Shown here: in pieces, positions 55,383 to 64,000 of the stretch
Layout of the letters: the number at the start of each line of letters is the position of its first letter
How positions within the stretch are numbered: the first letter of the stretch is position 1
NCBI RefSeq assembly: GCF_040219335.1
Contig: NZ_JAVJSQ010000031.1
Span: 310,001 to 374,000, forward strand
DNA: 64,000 nt
Direction: 5' to 3'
Source of the DNA: Gimesia sp.
GTDB lineage: Bacteria > Planctomycetota > Planctomycetia > Planctomycetales > Planctomycetaceae
The notes under the pieces: model-generated
Database searches by the model: none
Seen by the model: the letters and a program-made list of their open reading frames with translations, nothing else
What the model was told of the DNA's origin: nothing
Made by a program: the position numbers and the translations under genes

Positions 55383-57512
55383 ATGAATAGACTTACAAAC
55401 AACATACTGATCTCGAATTCCAGAGTGTCTACCGTGAACAGCTTTACCAGAATTCTGCATTACGTCTGGCCTTTCCGCCGTCGACTGATTACCGCATTCT
55501 TTTTTGCCGTCCTGGTCGCCATTCTCTGGGGGGCGAATCTGTCCGTCACCTTCCTGGTGGTCAAGGTACTCCTGCAGGGTGAACGCATCGATCAGTACGT
55601 GCAGACACAGATCGTCGAGACCGAGGATACGATCAAAGACAAGGAACGGGTCCTCAAAGAAATCTCTGGTAAACTCCAGGCGTATCAGATCGATCATTCC
55701 GTTGAAGATCTCTCCACAGCCGAGGCCGATGCCACCAAGTTTGCCGATGCCCCGGTGAAGCTGCTCAGCGAACATTCAAGACAGCAGGAGGATATGAGCA
55801 TCGCCTCCCGCAAGCTGTTTGCACTGAAATGGATTGAATCAAACATCCTCCCCTGGGTCCCCGACGACCAGTTCGATACGTTTGCGATGATCCTGGGACT
55901 GCTCCTGGTCACGACAATGATCAAAGGCGTCTGTATCTTTACGCAGGATGTCATCGTGGGAGGCGTGGTAGAACTGGCCACGATGTCAATTCGCAAAGAA
56001 TGTTTCCGCAAAGCACTGGACCTGGACTACCAGAGTCTCTCGGATGAAGGGACCGCCTCCCTGATGTCCCGCTTCACGTTTGATATGCAGCAACTCTCCC
56101 AGGGCCTGACACTCATGGGGGGGAAAATTATCCGTGAACCCCTCAAGGCACTGGCCTGCGTCGTATTCGCTTTCATGGTCAACTGGCGTTTAACTCTGCT
56201 TTCATTCGTGTTCGCTCCGCTGATCGCCGTCGTCTTCTATAAAATTGGTAAAACGCTGAAGCATGCCAGCCAGCGAATGATGGAAAGCATGTCCCGCATC
56301 TATAAAACACTGGAAGAATCCTTCGAAAGCTCGAAGGTCATTATCGCCTTCAACGGTGCACGCAAACACCGCAGTCGTTTCCATCACGAAAATAAGGAGT
56401 ACTTCAAGAAAGCACTCCGCATCGTCCGGATCGACTCACTCACCAGCCCCACCACCGAAATGCTGGGGCTGATGGCGATCTTTATCGCCCTGATTCCCGG
56501 TTCCTATCTCGTTCTAAGGGGTAAAACCGAAATCTGGGGCATTCAACTTGCGTCTGCCCCGATGGACATCGCCACCCTGTCGATGATGTACGCCCTGCTG
56601 GCCGGCATCACCGACCCGGCACGAAAAATGTCCTCGGTCTACTCAAAACTGAAACGAACCGCTGCTGCCGCCGAACGCATCTTCACGGTCATGGATCGCG
56701 AATCGCTCGTCAAAGAGACGACTGATCCAGAACCGTTTCCGCAGAAAGTGGAATCCGTCCGTTTCAATAAAATCGATTTCACATATGCTCAGAGAAAAGA
56801 GTCCACCCGCAATAACGAACCAATCCTGGACGGCGTCAACCTGGAAGTGGCCGCAGGAGAGGTTGTGCTGGTGGTGGGTGAAAACGGTTCCGGTAAATCC
56901 ACACTCGTGAATCTGCTCCCCCGGTTCTACGATCCGGACAAAGGCAATATCTTTATCAATGAAGTCGATATCCGCGACATGCGTCTGCGAGACCTGCGCA
57001 ACCATATCGGCGTCGTTTCACAGGAAACCATGCTCTTCGACGATTCGATTCTGGAAAACATCCGCTACGGGCGCCCGTCCGCCAGTCGTCACGAAATCGA
57101 AGCCGTCGCTAAAAAAGCACATGTCTCCCAGTTTGCAGAACAGATGCCCGACGGACTGCACTATGGCGTTGGTGAGAAAGGGCACGAGCTTTCCGGTGGA
57201 CAGCGTCAGCGAATCGCCCTGGCGCGGGCCTTCCTGCGTGATCCGGAAATTCTGATCCTGGACGAAGCCACCTCAGCCATCGACTCGCAGAGTGAAATCC
57301 TGATCCATAAGGCGCTCAAGGAATTCGCTCCCGGACGGACCGTATTCATTATTACGCACTCGGTCGGGCAGAGCCTGCTCGAATTTGCGACCCGTGTCGT
57401 CGTTATGGATTCGGGGAAAGTCGTTGCCACCGGCCCCCACAGTACCCTGGTCGATACCTGTCCGCAGTACCAGAACCTGCTCAGCGCCCAGGTCAGACAG
57501 CGCACAGCCTGA
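55383..57512 (+). CDS. ABC exporter, MsbA/lipid-flippase type, with an extra loop
   Basis: This 709-residue fusion of a transmembrane and an ATPase domain presumably works as a homodimer. The first helix (LITAFFFAVLVAILWGANLSVTFLVVKVLL) is followed by an unusual charged, coiled-coil-like segment of about 100 residues (about 65-165) before the second helix. The ATPase has VVGENGSGKSTLVNLLPRFYDP (Walker A), GVVSQETMLFDDSILENIRYGRP (Q-loop), ELSGGQRQRIALARAFLRDPEILILDEATSAID (signature and Walker B) and ITHSVGQSL (H-loop). A GTG at 55434 is an alternative start. Lipid or polysaccharide export is possible; the cargo is unknown. Confidence 0.93.
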   Translation: MNRLTNNILISNSRVSTVNSFTRILHYVWPFRRRLITAFFFAVLVAILWGANLSVTFLVVKVLLQGERIDQYVQTQIVETEDTIKDKERVLKEISGKLQAYQIDHSVEDLSTAEADATKFADAPVKLLSEHSRQQEDMSIASRKLFALKWIESNILPWVPDDQFDTFAMILGLLLVTTMIKGVCIFTQDVIVGGVVELATMSIRKECFRKALDLDYQSLSDEGTASLMSRFTFDMQQLSQGLTLMGGKIIREPLKALACVVFAFMVNWRLTLLSFVFAPLIAVVFYKIGKTLKHASQRMMESMSRIYKTLEESFESSKVIIAFNGARKHRSRFHHENKEYFKKALRIVRIDSLTSPTTEMLGLMAIFIALIPGSYLVLRGKTEIWGIQLASAPMDIATLSMMYALLAGITDPARKMSSVYSKLKRTAAAAERIFTVMDRESLVKETTDPEPFPQKVESVRFNKIDFTYAQRKESTRNNEPILDGVNLEVAAGEVVLVVGENGSGKSTLVNLLPRFYDPDKGNIFINEVDIRDMRLRDLRNHIGVVSQETMLFDDSILENIRYGRPSASRHEIEAVAKKAHVSQFAEQMPDGLHYGVGEKGHELSGGQRQRIALARAFLRDPEILILDEATSAIDSQSEILIHKALKEFAPGRTVFIITHSVGQSLLEFATRVVVMDSGKVVATGPHSTLVDTCPQYQNLLSAQVRQRTA

Positions 57513-57671
57513 CAGGTTATCAGGATGCGGAACGCGGGGTCCGTGTGGTATTCCCCTCGAAGTCAGATTAAAAACTCGACGCATCAGGCGGGAATCGATA
57601 TCATATCAACTTGAGTGAGTCGTTCCTGCCCGTCTATTTTTTCTTATCTGCTCAATCCAGGAATCTATACC

Positions 57672-58259
57672 ATGAGATCAATGATCGTCACTGCACTGCT
57701 CGTCCTGCTGGCTGTCGTCCTCTTAGGTGCCGGCATCACCCTGTCATCAGAGAAACCGGTCAGAGCAATCCGCCCCAGCAACGAAATTGAAGCAGATTAT
57801 CCCGAAGACCGAGATTTCTTCCTGGCACAGTCCGATGAGAGAGAACGGGATCGACGTCCCGAACATCCGCCTCATCCGCGGGACCGTCATCCGCGAGAAC
57901 ATCATCCGGAACACGAGCGGCACCGGGCCCATGCTGAAGCAGAACATCGAAACATTGAACGGGAGATGGACGAACATCGTCACCGGATTCAGAACATGCA
58001 CGTGGCAGCCGAGCACCTCGAACAGGCGGGTATGCACGATCTGGCTCATCGAATCCATCAGGAAGCCAGGGAAAACGAACAGCACCTCCGCGAACGCCTC
58101 GAACGACATCAGCATACCAAACATCGGCATCCCCATGCCGGCCCTGAGGTGCATGAACTGCTCAAGCAGCTTCGCAATGAAGTCCACGAACTCAAACGCG
58201 AAGTCCGTGAGCTCCGAGAAACGGTCGCGAATCGGGCAAATAATACGTCAAACGGCTGA
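57672..58259 (+). CDS. His-rich exported protein with a coiled-coil end
   Basis: This 195-residue protein has an N-terminal signal or anchor helix (RSMIVTALLVLLAVVLLGAGITL). Residues 60-110 are a His/Arg/Glu/Pro-rich stretch with repeated RHPREHHPEHERHR-type segments containing well over 20 His in total, followed by helical and coiled-coil sections (AGMHDLAHRIHQEARENEQH, VHELLKQLRNEVHELKREVRELRETV). Metal binding (Zn, Ni, Cu) is plausible but not shown. The ATG at 57672 gives a normal signal sequence; the frame from 57615 adds a poor extension. It follows the ABC exporter and precedes a zinc-ribbon hydrolase gene in the same direction. Confidence 0.78.
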   Translation: MRSMIVTALLVLLAVVLLGAGITLSSEKPVRAIRPSNEIEADYPEDRDFFLAQSDERERDRRPEHPPHPRDRHPREHHPEHERHRAHAEAEHRNIEREMDEHRHRIQNMHVAAEHLEQAGMHDLAHRIHQEARENEQHLRERLERHQHTKHRHPHAGPEVHELLKQLRNEVHELKREVRELRETVANRANNTSNG

Positions 58260-58382
58260 TTTCCGGTTGAGAACACCTGAGAAACACGAATTGATTCGTG
58301 TACTGCCAGTCAGTAGAATAATGCAGACCTGTACCCATGCGTTCTGTCTACATTCTACTGATTGAAAGTCCGGATCTCTAAG

Positions 58383-61244
58383 ATGGCCTCCCCTGCATCG
58401 ATTTCCTGCCCCCATTGCGCAGCGAGTTTCAATATCAAGTCTCAGGCTGCTTTCGGGAAGAAAGTCAAATGCCCGAAATGCGAGACGCCATTTGTCATTG
58501 AAAAACCGGCCCGGAAATCGTCCGGTCCACGCAAGCAGCCGAGTCGTCGCTCCCCGCAGGATGATGAGTTTGGTTTTGAAGACGAGTCAGACGAACCCCT
58601 GTTCCTGGAAGAAGACGAAACTGACTGGGAAGACGACCTGAGTGACGGTCCTGCCGTCAGACCTGCGAAACAGCCCCGGCAGAAACCAAAACCGACCCGT
58701 AAAAAGTCGAAATCGCAGCAGAGCTTTCTGGGCGCGCTGCGCAAATATGGTTTCTCTCCGTTTGTCGTCTTTCCCCTGGCCATACTGCTCTGTCTGTACG
58801 GCTTCTTTTTTGTGACAGGTAATACTGTCAGTACAACGATTGTGATGTTCATCGTCGTTTTCTTCGCCATGGGGTGCACGGCCGTCGGCGGCATCGGACT
58901 GCTGATCCTGGCAGCGGAGGAGAGCTTTGGTGAACTTCTGCTCTGTTTCTTCGTGCCCCTGTATTCGCTCTTTTATGCCATCACCCGTTTTGAACGGACC
59001 AAAGGGCCCTTTGCCGCGATCTTCAGCGGGGTCGTAGTTTACCTGGTTGTGGGACTATCCCTGATCATCGGGAAAGAAACGCATTCCGGTCCCTTCGCGA
59101 AAGATGGTCCGGGCGGACGCGCACAGAACAACGTCGCTCAGGTCGATCCGGATGCGGATGTTGACCTCGAAGACCTGAAGGAATTTCACATCCAGCTGCA
59201 TACTCCCCTGCCTCTGGAATGGGCGGAACCCGGTAACACCTCGGCCAATGTTTTTCAGGAACGACCTTCTGCCTCTATCGGCAGGATGTTTGAAGTGACC
59301 AGTTCCCCTGATCCCGATCAGCCAGATGCGCCTGCCAGCCGGATGAAGTTTCGTGTTTTCCTCCCCCCGAAAGGACAAGGAGAGAAATTCCCCTGCGTGA
59401 TTGTTCCCCCGGCCGGCTCTACACTGCTGACAGGCATGGAAATCGACGATACCGTTAACACGCAGAACCCGGAACACGAACCTTACGTCAAAGCCGGCTT
59501 CGCTGTGATCACCTTTTCCATCGACGGTGACCTCGGTGCTGGCGATCAGACCAGCAATGCCGAGTTCATCAAGGCACATGAGGCCTTTCGTAGAAGTAAA
59601 GCCGGCATGTTGAACTATGCCCAGGCCCTCTCGCTGGCTAAGTCAACTATACCGGAAATTGACACCAGTAATATCTTCCTGGCCGGTCACAGTTCAGCCG
59701 CCACTCTCTCACTGCTGTTTGCGGAACACTGTCATCAGCATTTCTGGGATCCTGACACGATTAAAGGCTGCCTCGCTTATGCTCCGTCTGTCGATCCCCA
59801 GAAGTTTTTTGCTAACCACCTGGGTGAAATCAAGCCGTTGATTCCCGATGTCGAAGAATTCATCCGCCTCAGTTCTCCCAAAGAACATTCTCAATCAATC
59901 TCGTGCCCCGTTTTTCTCTTCCATGCACGCGGAGATCAGGTGACCTCCTTCGTGGCATCGCGACAGTTCGCAGAACAGTTGAGAGCACAGGGAGTCGATG
60001 TGAAGTTCGTGGCGAGTAACGGCAGCGACCATTATCAGACCATGGTCGATGAAGGAGTTCCCCAGGGAATCAAGTGGATTCAGGATCAACTAAAGGCACA
60101 ACCTTCACAACCTCAGGAAGATGGTTCTCCCGGACTTGATCCACAACTGGCTGCGATGAAACAGGCGGCCCAGTCGCGTATCGATAAGACCCGCCAGACA
60201 AAACGAAAAATTGACTCAGGCAGTTCGGCGTCCGCTCATCTTGAAAAGATGCGCGCGTCGCTGGAGAAAGTGAGAATCGCCCGGGACGGAGAAACTCGGA
60301 GATACCGGTTTCAAATCGCTGGTTTCACTCCCGAGTTTGAACAAAAGCTGAAAAAACAAGCGCCCTTTTTTCTGAATTCGCTTGAGTCCTCATTCGACGT
60401 CGCCATCCTCGGGACGAAAGGCGACAACGTCATCATCAATTTTTACGAGATGACAATTACCTTCGATTATGCCGGCGAACTTCCGCAGAACCTCAGGGAA
60501 AAAATTGCCAACCAGAAATCGACTAAAGTCATGCTGCTGTCTGACGCGCCCCCCAAAAACTTACCAATCGATAACGAGTCAGTTGAGGACGAACAGAATA
60601 TTGATCTCATGACATTCCGAATTGAAAGTATTAACCACGTACGCTTTCCTGGTGACACATTTAATCCCATCGCGGCCCAGCGCATGGCTGAAAGATCACT
60701 TAGAGGTATTAAAGAATACATCCCCGACTCCCTGGTGATGAATTATGACCAGAAGTGGGCTGCCATCAAAGTCAAAGCCAATGACGGTAAATTCGGGATT
60801 GAGATTAGGGCTGAGAGTGCGTTATCCAGCGCAGGGATTCGAGTTGATTCGGAATGGATCAAACTCAAGGAAGCGGATCTGACTTTAGCACAGAATTTGG
60901 GGAATTCGTCCCCGGATGCCACGCCGTCTTCATCTGGTAACATGCCACCTGCTGCCACGGCAAAGCAGAAATATATCATCCACTACGGCGTTTACGGCGG
61001 TGACAACGTTACCGACTCGGCGCGCCGCTGTCTGAAAGGGTTTGTCTGGGTCGATCAGGAATCGGTGCACTTCAATCCCGATAAGAAAGAGATCACGTTC
61101 GAAAATCGCAGTACTGTCGACCAGGGAGCGCTGGACCGTGCTCTCAAACGGAATAAATTTTATCAGGTTATGATTACCCGGGAAGCGGTCCCCACTTCTC
61201 CCGCTGAGAAAACGTCAGACAAGGCCGACGCAGAGACCGAATAG
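58383..61244 (+). CDS. Zinc-ribbon/membrane/alpha-beta hydrolase fusion with HMA-like C-terminus
   Basis: This 953-residue protein begins with a zinc ribbon (SCPHC-x18-CPKC, residues 8-34) and an acidic linker. Three or four membrane helices span about residues 120-230 (FVVFPLAILLCLYGFFFV, GGIGLLILAAEESFG). A serine-hydrolase domain (about 290-580) has LAGHSSAATLSLLF (nucleophile at about 437), VFLFHARGDQVTSF (acid) and GSDHYQTMVDEG (His), all three residues in place. The rest (600-950) is of unknown type except a final HMA-like ferredoxin-fold stretch (ARRCLKGFVWVDQESVHF). The start at 58383 (MASPASISCPHC) is preferred over 58362. The hydrolase lies outside the membrane in my model. Confidence 0.82.
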   Translation: MASPASISCPHCAASFNIKSQAAFGKKVKCPKCETPFVIEKPARKSSGPRKQPSRRSPQDDEFGFEDESDEPLFLEEDETDWEDDLSDGPAVRPAKQPRQKPKPTRKKSKSQQSFLGALRKYGFSPFVVFPLAILLCLYGFFFVTGNTVSTTIVMFIVVFFAMGCTAVGGIGLLILAAEESFGELLLCFFVPLYSLFYAITRFERTKGPFAAIFSGVVVYLVVGLSLIIGKETHSGPFAKDGPGGRAQNNVAQVDPDADVDLEDLKEFHIQLHTPLPLEWAEPGNTSANVFQERPSASIGRMFEVTSSPDPDQPDAPASRMKFRVFLPPKGQGEKFPCVIVPPAGSTLLTGMEIDDTVNTQNPEHEPYVKAGFAVITFSIDGDLGAGDQTSNAEFIKAHEAFRRSKAGMLNYAQALSLAKSTIPEIDTSNIFLAGHSSAATLSLLFAEHCHQHFWDPDTIKGCLAYAPSVDPQKFFANHLGEIKPLIPDVEEFIRLSSPKEHSQSISCPVFLFHARGDQVTSFVASRQFAEQLRAQGVDVKFVASNGSDHYQTMVDEGVPQGIKWIQDQLKAQPSQPQEDGSPGLDPQLAAMKQAAQSRIDKTRQTKRKIDSGSSASAHLEKMRASLEKVRIARDGETRRYRFQIAGFTPEFEQKLKKQAPFFLNSLESSFDVAILGTKGDNVIINFYEMTITFDYAGELPQNLREKIANQKSTKVMLLSDAPPKNLPIDNESVEDEQNIDLMTFRIESINHVRFPGDTFNPIAAQRMAERSLRGIKEYIPDSLVMNYDQKWAAIKVKANDGKFGIEIRAESALSSAGIRVDSEWIKLKEADLTLAQNLGNSSPDATPSSSGNMPPAATAKQKYIIHYGVYGGDNVTDSARRCLKGFVWVDQESVHFNPDKKEITFENRSTVDQGALDRALKRNKFYQVMITREAVPTSPAEKTSDKADAETE

Positions 61245-61260
61245 TTCGTCAAGCTGCGTC

Positions 61261-62547
61261 CTACGACGCGCCTGTGATTTCACTGATATCAATCAGATGC
61301 AACTGACGCCCCTGATCCTTATAAGGACTGTCGATACAGACATAGCGGGAATTGGGGCTGTAACGGGGATGTGTGTCGACCCGCCACTCACCGGTGTAGA
61401 GTTTTGGTGAGTGGAAGTGCCCCAGATCAATTCGCTTCCCGGAAGCGACATGATACAGGTGCGGCGTCTGCATCCGCTCTTTGCCTTTGGGATACGTATC
61501 GTTCAGAATCCACTCATTCCCGGGCAGGTAGGTCAGATGTCCTCCATTGTCCAGCACGCCTTTACCCACTTCTTTGAGCTCGGCACCCGATTCATCTTTG
61601 ACCAGAAAATCACCCCAAGACGGACTGTCAGCAGTCGCCTTGGACTGGGCCAGGATATGCTCGGGATCTCGCCAGATGAAATGCGAGACGAATCCATTAT
61701 CGATCACCACCCGCACATCACTGCCATCCGGACGGGCCGTGACCAGGCGAGAGAGGCGTTTGCCATTCGGATACTGCCAGCGATGCAGCGTGATGAACCG
61801 GGATCCGTCCGGGCTGAACAACAGGTGGTTAAAGTAATGCTTGATATCTTTCTGATTTTTGGGGATGGTGCCCGTCTGGGAAATTTCCTCCAGTGACAGA
61901 ATCAGCGTGGATTTACCGGTCTCTAGATCCACCCGGAAGATCCCGGAGTCTTTGGGAGCCAGATCCTTGAAATTGGGATCGGGGAAACCGGGATATCCAT
62001 AGCCGGGTCGCACATCCTGAATTCGACGGAAATCGGGCGTGACCGCAGTCTTCCCATCCGCACTGACCGAATAGATGGGGGAGGGAATGGTGCGTCCCTT
62101 CCCGGATTTAACATCCAGAATTCGACTGACAAACTGACCATCCTGCCGATCGTTCCAGATGATTTCTGAAGCAGAACCGGGCAGCCACTGCAGCATGCAT
62201 CCCTGTTGCCAGTTCCAGGCGGATGATTCTCCCAGTTCGATCCAGCGATCGCCGTCTTCCAGGTCGACCATGCCGATTTTGATCACATCATCGGCCCGGG
62301 GAGAACGATGTTCGAAAGCCACTTCCATTCCCAGCACGTAGCGGCTCGTGGGATCAAACTGCAGCTTGTCGTAATAGCCGAACCAGTGATGCCGGGGGCC
62401 TTTGGTAATCACCCGCATCGGAGGGAACTTCTGTTCGGCACCGCCCTTTTCCCCGGCACCGAATGACAGACTCCCCAGAGCCGAAGCCCCCACACCAGAC
62501 ATGACCCGAGATATAAATTCACGACGACTGCAGGAATAGTTCGACAT
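61261..62547 (-). CDS. Tat-exported TolB-like beta-propeller protein
   Basis: This 428-residue protein (start ATG 62547, MSNYSCSRREFISRVM) has a twin-arginine signal SRREFISRV followed by a hydrophobic stretch ending near residue 30. The mature part holds propeller-type repeats: HHWFGYYDKLQFDPTSRYVLG, GCMLQWLPGSASEIIWNDRQ, FNHLLFSPDGSRFITLHRW, LTYLPGNEWILNDTYP and HPRYSPNSRYVCIDSPY. The FSPDGSRF and YSPNSRYV blocks are the usual WD/TolB sign. Relatives include oligogalacturonate lyase-type and sugar-handling proteins, but I cannot assign activity. The longer frame from 62616 is rejected because the Tat signal would start too late. Confidence 0.85.
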   Translation of the reverse strand: MSNYSCSRREFISRVMSGVGASALGSLSFGAGEKGGAEQKFPPMRVITKGPRHHWFGYYDKLQFDPTSRYVLGMEVAFEHRSPRADDVIKIGMVDLEDGDRWIELGESSAWNWQQGCMLQWLPGSASEIIWNDRQDGQFVSRILDVKSGKGRTIPSPIYSVSADGKTAVTPDFRRIQDVRPGYGYPGFPDPNFKDLAPKDSGIFRVDLETGKSTLILSLEEISQTGTIPKNQKDIKHYFNHLLFSPDGSRFITLHRWQYPNGKRLSRLVTARPDGSDVRVVIDNGFVSHFIWRDPEHILAQSKATADSPSWGDFLVKDESGAELKEVGKGVLDNGGHLTYLPGNEWILNDTYPKGKERMQTPHLYHVASGKRIDLGHFHSPKLYTGEWRVDTHPRYSPNSRYVCIDSPYKDQGRQLHLIDISEITGAS

Positions 62548-62888
62548 CAGTTTTCTCTCTGTTTTGAGTACCGCGGTTTTGGAAAACGACGCAGTAAATG
62601 ATCTTAATTTAATCATTCCAGACTAGAGGACTGTTCGGAGAAAAGCAACTGCAAACGCTTCCCTGAAAACAGCTTCGAATTAGTTGCACTTCAAACGGGG
62701 AGTAACTTCTTTTACACTCGATTCCACCCTATAATGTGGTGACACTTCACAGCACTTGAACCAGGCAGGCTCCCATCGCTCCATAAGGACAGGAGAACCA
62801 CATCAGTAGAGTGTTCCTCAACCAACACGACCGGATTTTCGATATCCTGAATCTCAGAATTCACGACCCACAGGTTCTGTTAATTATA
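62548..62888. other. Intergenic region between divergent genes
   Basis: About 340 bases separate the Tat-exported protein (leftward) from glnE (rightward). No convincing promoter, hairpin or repeat was identified. Confidence 0.4.
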
Positions 62889-64000
62889 TGAATAGCCCCG
62901 TCATCTATGACAACCCGGAAATTCTTCTGGATCAGAAATATACCGTCAGCGATCCCGAAGTCAGAGACATACTGGCCAGCATCGGATTTACCGATCAGGA
63001 ACGCGCGCTGATTCGACTGCGGGAGCTGTGCACAACGCCCCAGATTCGTAAAGAATTAACCCAGATTCTCCCGACCCTGTTCCAGGCACTGACCGATGCC
63101 GCCACCCCGGATGGCTCCCTGATTAACTTCGAACGGTTCATGAACAGCGTTTCGGAACCCGAGACGATGCTCGAGTTCCTCACACAGAATCCACGAGCCG
63201 TCGAAATTCTGGTCCGACTCTTTGTGGGCAGTCAGTTCCTCACGGAAATTCTCCTCAAGAACCCCGACTACCTCGAACGGTTGACCCGCTACAACCGGAT
63301 TGCCGAATTCAAAAGTCAACAGCAGTTCTTCTCAGAAGCAATGGCCATCATGCGGCAGGAGACCGGCAGTGTCGCCGAAAAATTCGATGCCGTTCGTCGT
63401 TTCCAGCGCTGGGAACTGCTCCGTATCGGTGCTTGTGACACCTTCGGCCTGATGGACCTCAAAAACATCACCGTGCAGCTTTCGCTACTGGCTGACGGAC
63501 TGGTGCAATCCTGTTTGACCGTTCTCTCAGAAGATATGGATCTTCCCCTGGATGACTTCGCCGTTCTGGCCTTTGGAAAGCTGGGGGGGGAAGAATTGAA
63601 CTACAGTTCGGACATCGACCTCGTCTTCATCTCCGGACAGGACTCTACCAAGTACTGGCAGCTCGGCCAGAAACTCATCAAGTCACTGATGGAATCGACG
63701 GCTGAAGGCTTCCTGTACCGCGTTGATATGCGTCTCCGTCCCTGGGGACGCTCCGGGGCGCTGGTGACCACGGTCGACGCGTACGTCGATTACTTCGCCA
63801 AACATGGTCGCCTCTGGGAAAAGCAGGCGATGCTGAAAGCCCGCGTGATCGCCGGCAATCAGAAACTGGGCATGGAGTTCTTTCGCCGCATCGAACCACA
63901 GATCTTCAACTGCGACTCAGAAGAAGTCCGCAAAAATGTGCTGGAGATGAAACAACGGATTGAAGAGACCCTGAAGAAAAAAGGCAAGGAGTGGGGCGAA
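62889..64000 (+). CDS. glnE: Glutamine synthetase adenylyltransferase/deadenylylase, N-terminal part
   Basis: This is the first 370 codons of GlnE, which adds AMP to and removes it from glutamine synthetase in response to PII and glutamine. From the ATG at 62889 (MNSPVIYDNPEILLDQKYTV) come FEFLTQNPRAVEIL-type helices, LEFLTQNPRAVEILVRLFVG, and the deadenylylase nucleotidyltransferase motif LAFGKLGGEELNYSSDIDLVFI (about residues 228-249, G-S/YSSD-x-D), then YRVDMRLRPWGRSGALV and WEKQAMLKARVIAG. The rest runs off the window. No ammonium transporter or glnA is visible here. Confidence 0.93.

Overview
The window looks like chromosomal DNA of a planctomycete, most like Gimesia/Planctomyces maris. 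The signs are a DUF1559 protein with a prepilin-type N-terminus, DUF1080, large quinoprotein/cytochrome c fusions with Pirellula-type heme-binding domains, PQQ-like propellers, many proteins that start with a zinc ribbon and a membrane helix, weak or absent Shine-Dalgarno sequences, and moderate GC. This placement rests on recognising families, not on a search. No rRNA, tRNA, CRISPR array or prophage was seen. Genes are cut at both ends: xylA at the left and glnE at the right.

Layout. 1-5.2 kb: xylA (partial), a lipoprotein, a hemP-like small gene, a DUF1559 pseudopilin-like protein, murJ and a conserved small protein. 5.4-16.7 kb: housekeeping genes holA, hemW, priA and nadD, mixed with a divergent phosphohexomutase-like gene that seems to start at ATT, a zinc-ribbon membrane protein and a three-heme quinoprotein. 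17.0-22.9 kb: a five-gene co-directional block ending at a clear terminator (iron alcohol dehydrogenase, PQQ-like propeller, HemN-like radical SAM enzyme, chorismate-lyase-like protein, flavin-dependent halogenase-like oxidoreductase). It reads like a small specialised-metabolism operon and is the best candidate for undescribed chemistry. 22.9-37.3 kb: a repeat-bearing intergenic region, DUF1080, a large membrane protein, folE2, a TPR lipoprotein, a Gly/Cys/Pro-rich exported protein, polX, a Ycf46-like AAA ATPase, and a methyltransferase flanked by REP-like repeats. 37.4-41.6 kb: a 1409-residue PA14/five-heme/propeller protein.

41.6-47.2 kb: a PadR-regulated array of three tandem paralogues, each with a nearly constant cytoplasmic N-terminal domain and helix and a diverged exported C-terminal part. 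The promoter-proximal copy is split by a complete 927-bp IS5-family element. Its ends, TA target duplication and -1 frameshift site can all be read, and conceptual excision restores the reading frame exactly. The padR promoter has near-consensus -35/-10 elements and an inverted TACCTAG/CTAGGTA pair, a likely autoregulatory operator.

47.5-64 kb: an M20 peptidase, an SMP-30 protein, a sucB-lpdA-lipoate ligase operon (2-oxoacid dehydrogenase E2, E3 and lipoylation, with no E1 nearby), a MATE transporter, an ABC exporter with an unusual insertion, a His-rich secreted protein, a zinc-ribbon/alpha-beta hydrolase/HMA-like fusion, a Tat-exported propeller protein and the start of glnE.

Five copies of a REP-like palindrome lie only in intergenic DNA (about 23.45, 35.04, 36.20, 36.37 and 47.22 kb). 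A second family of AGGACAAA direct repeats spaced 21-22 bp lies at 23.16-23.24 kb.
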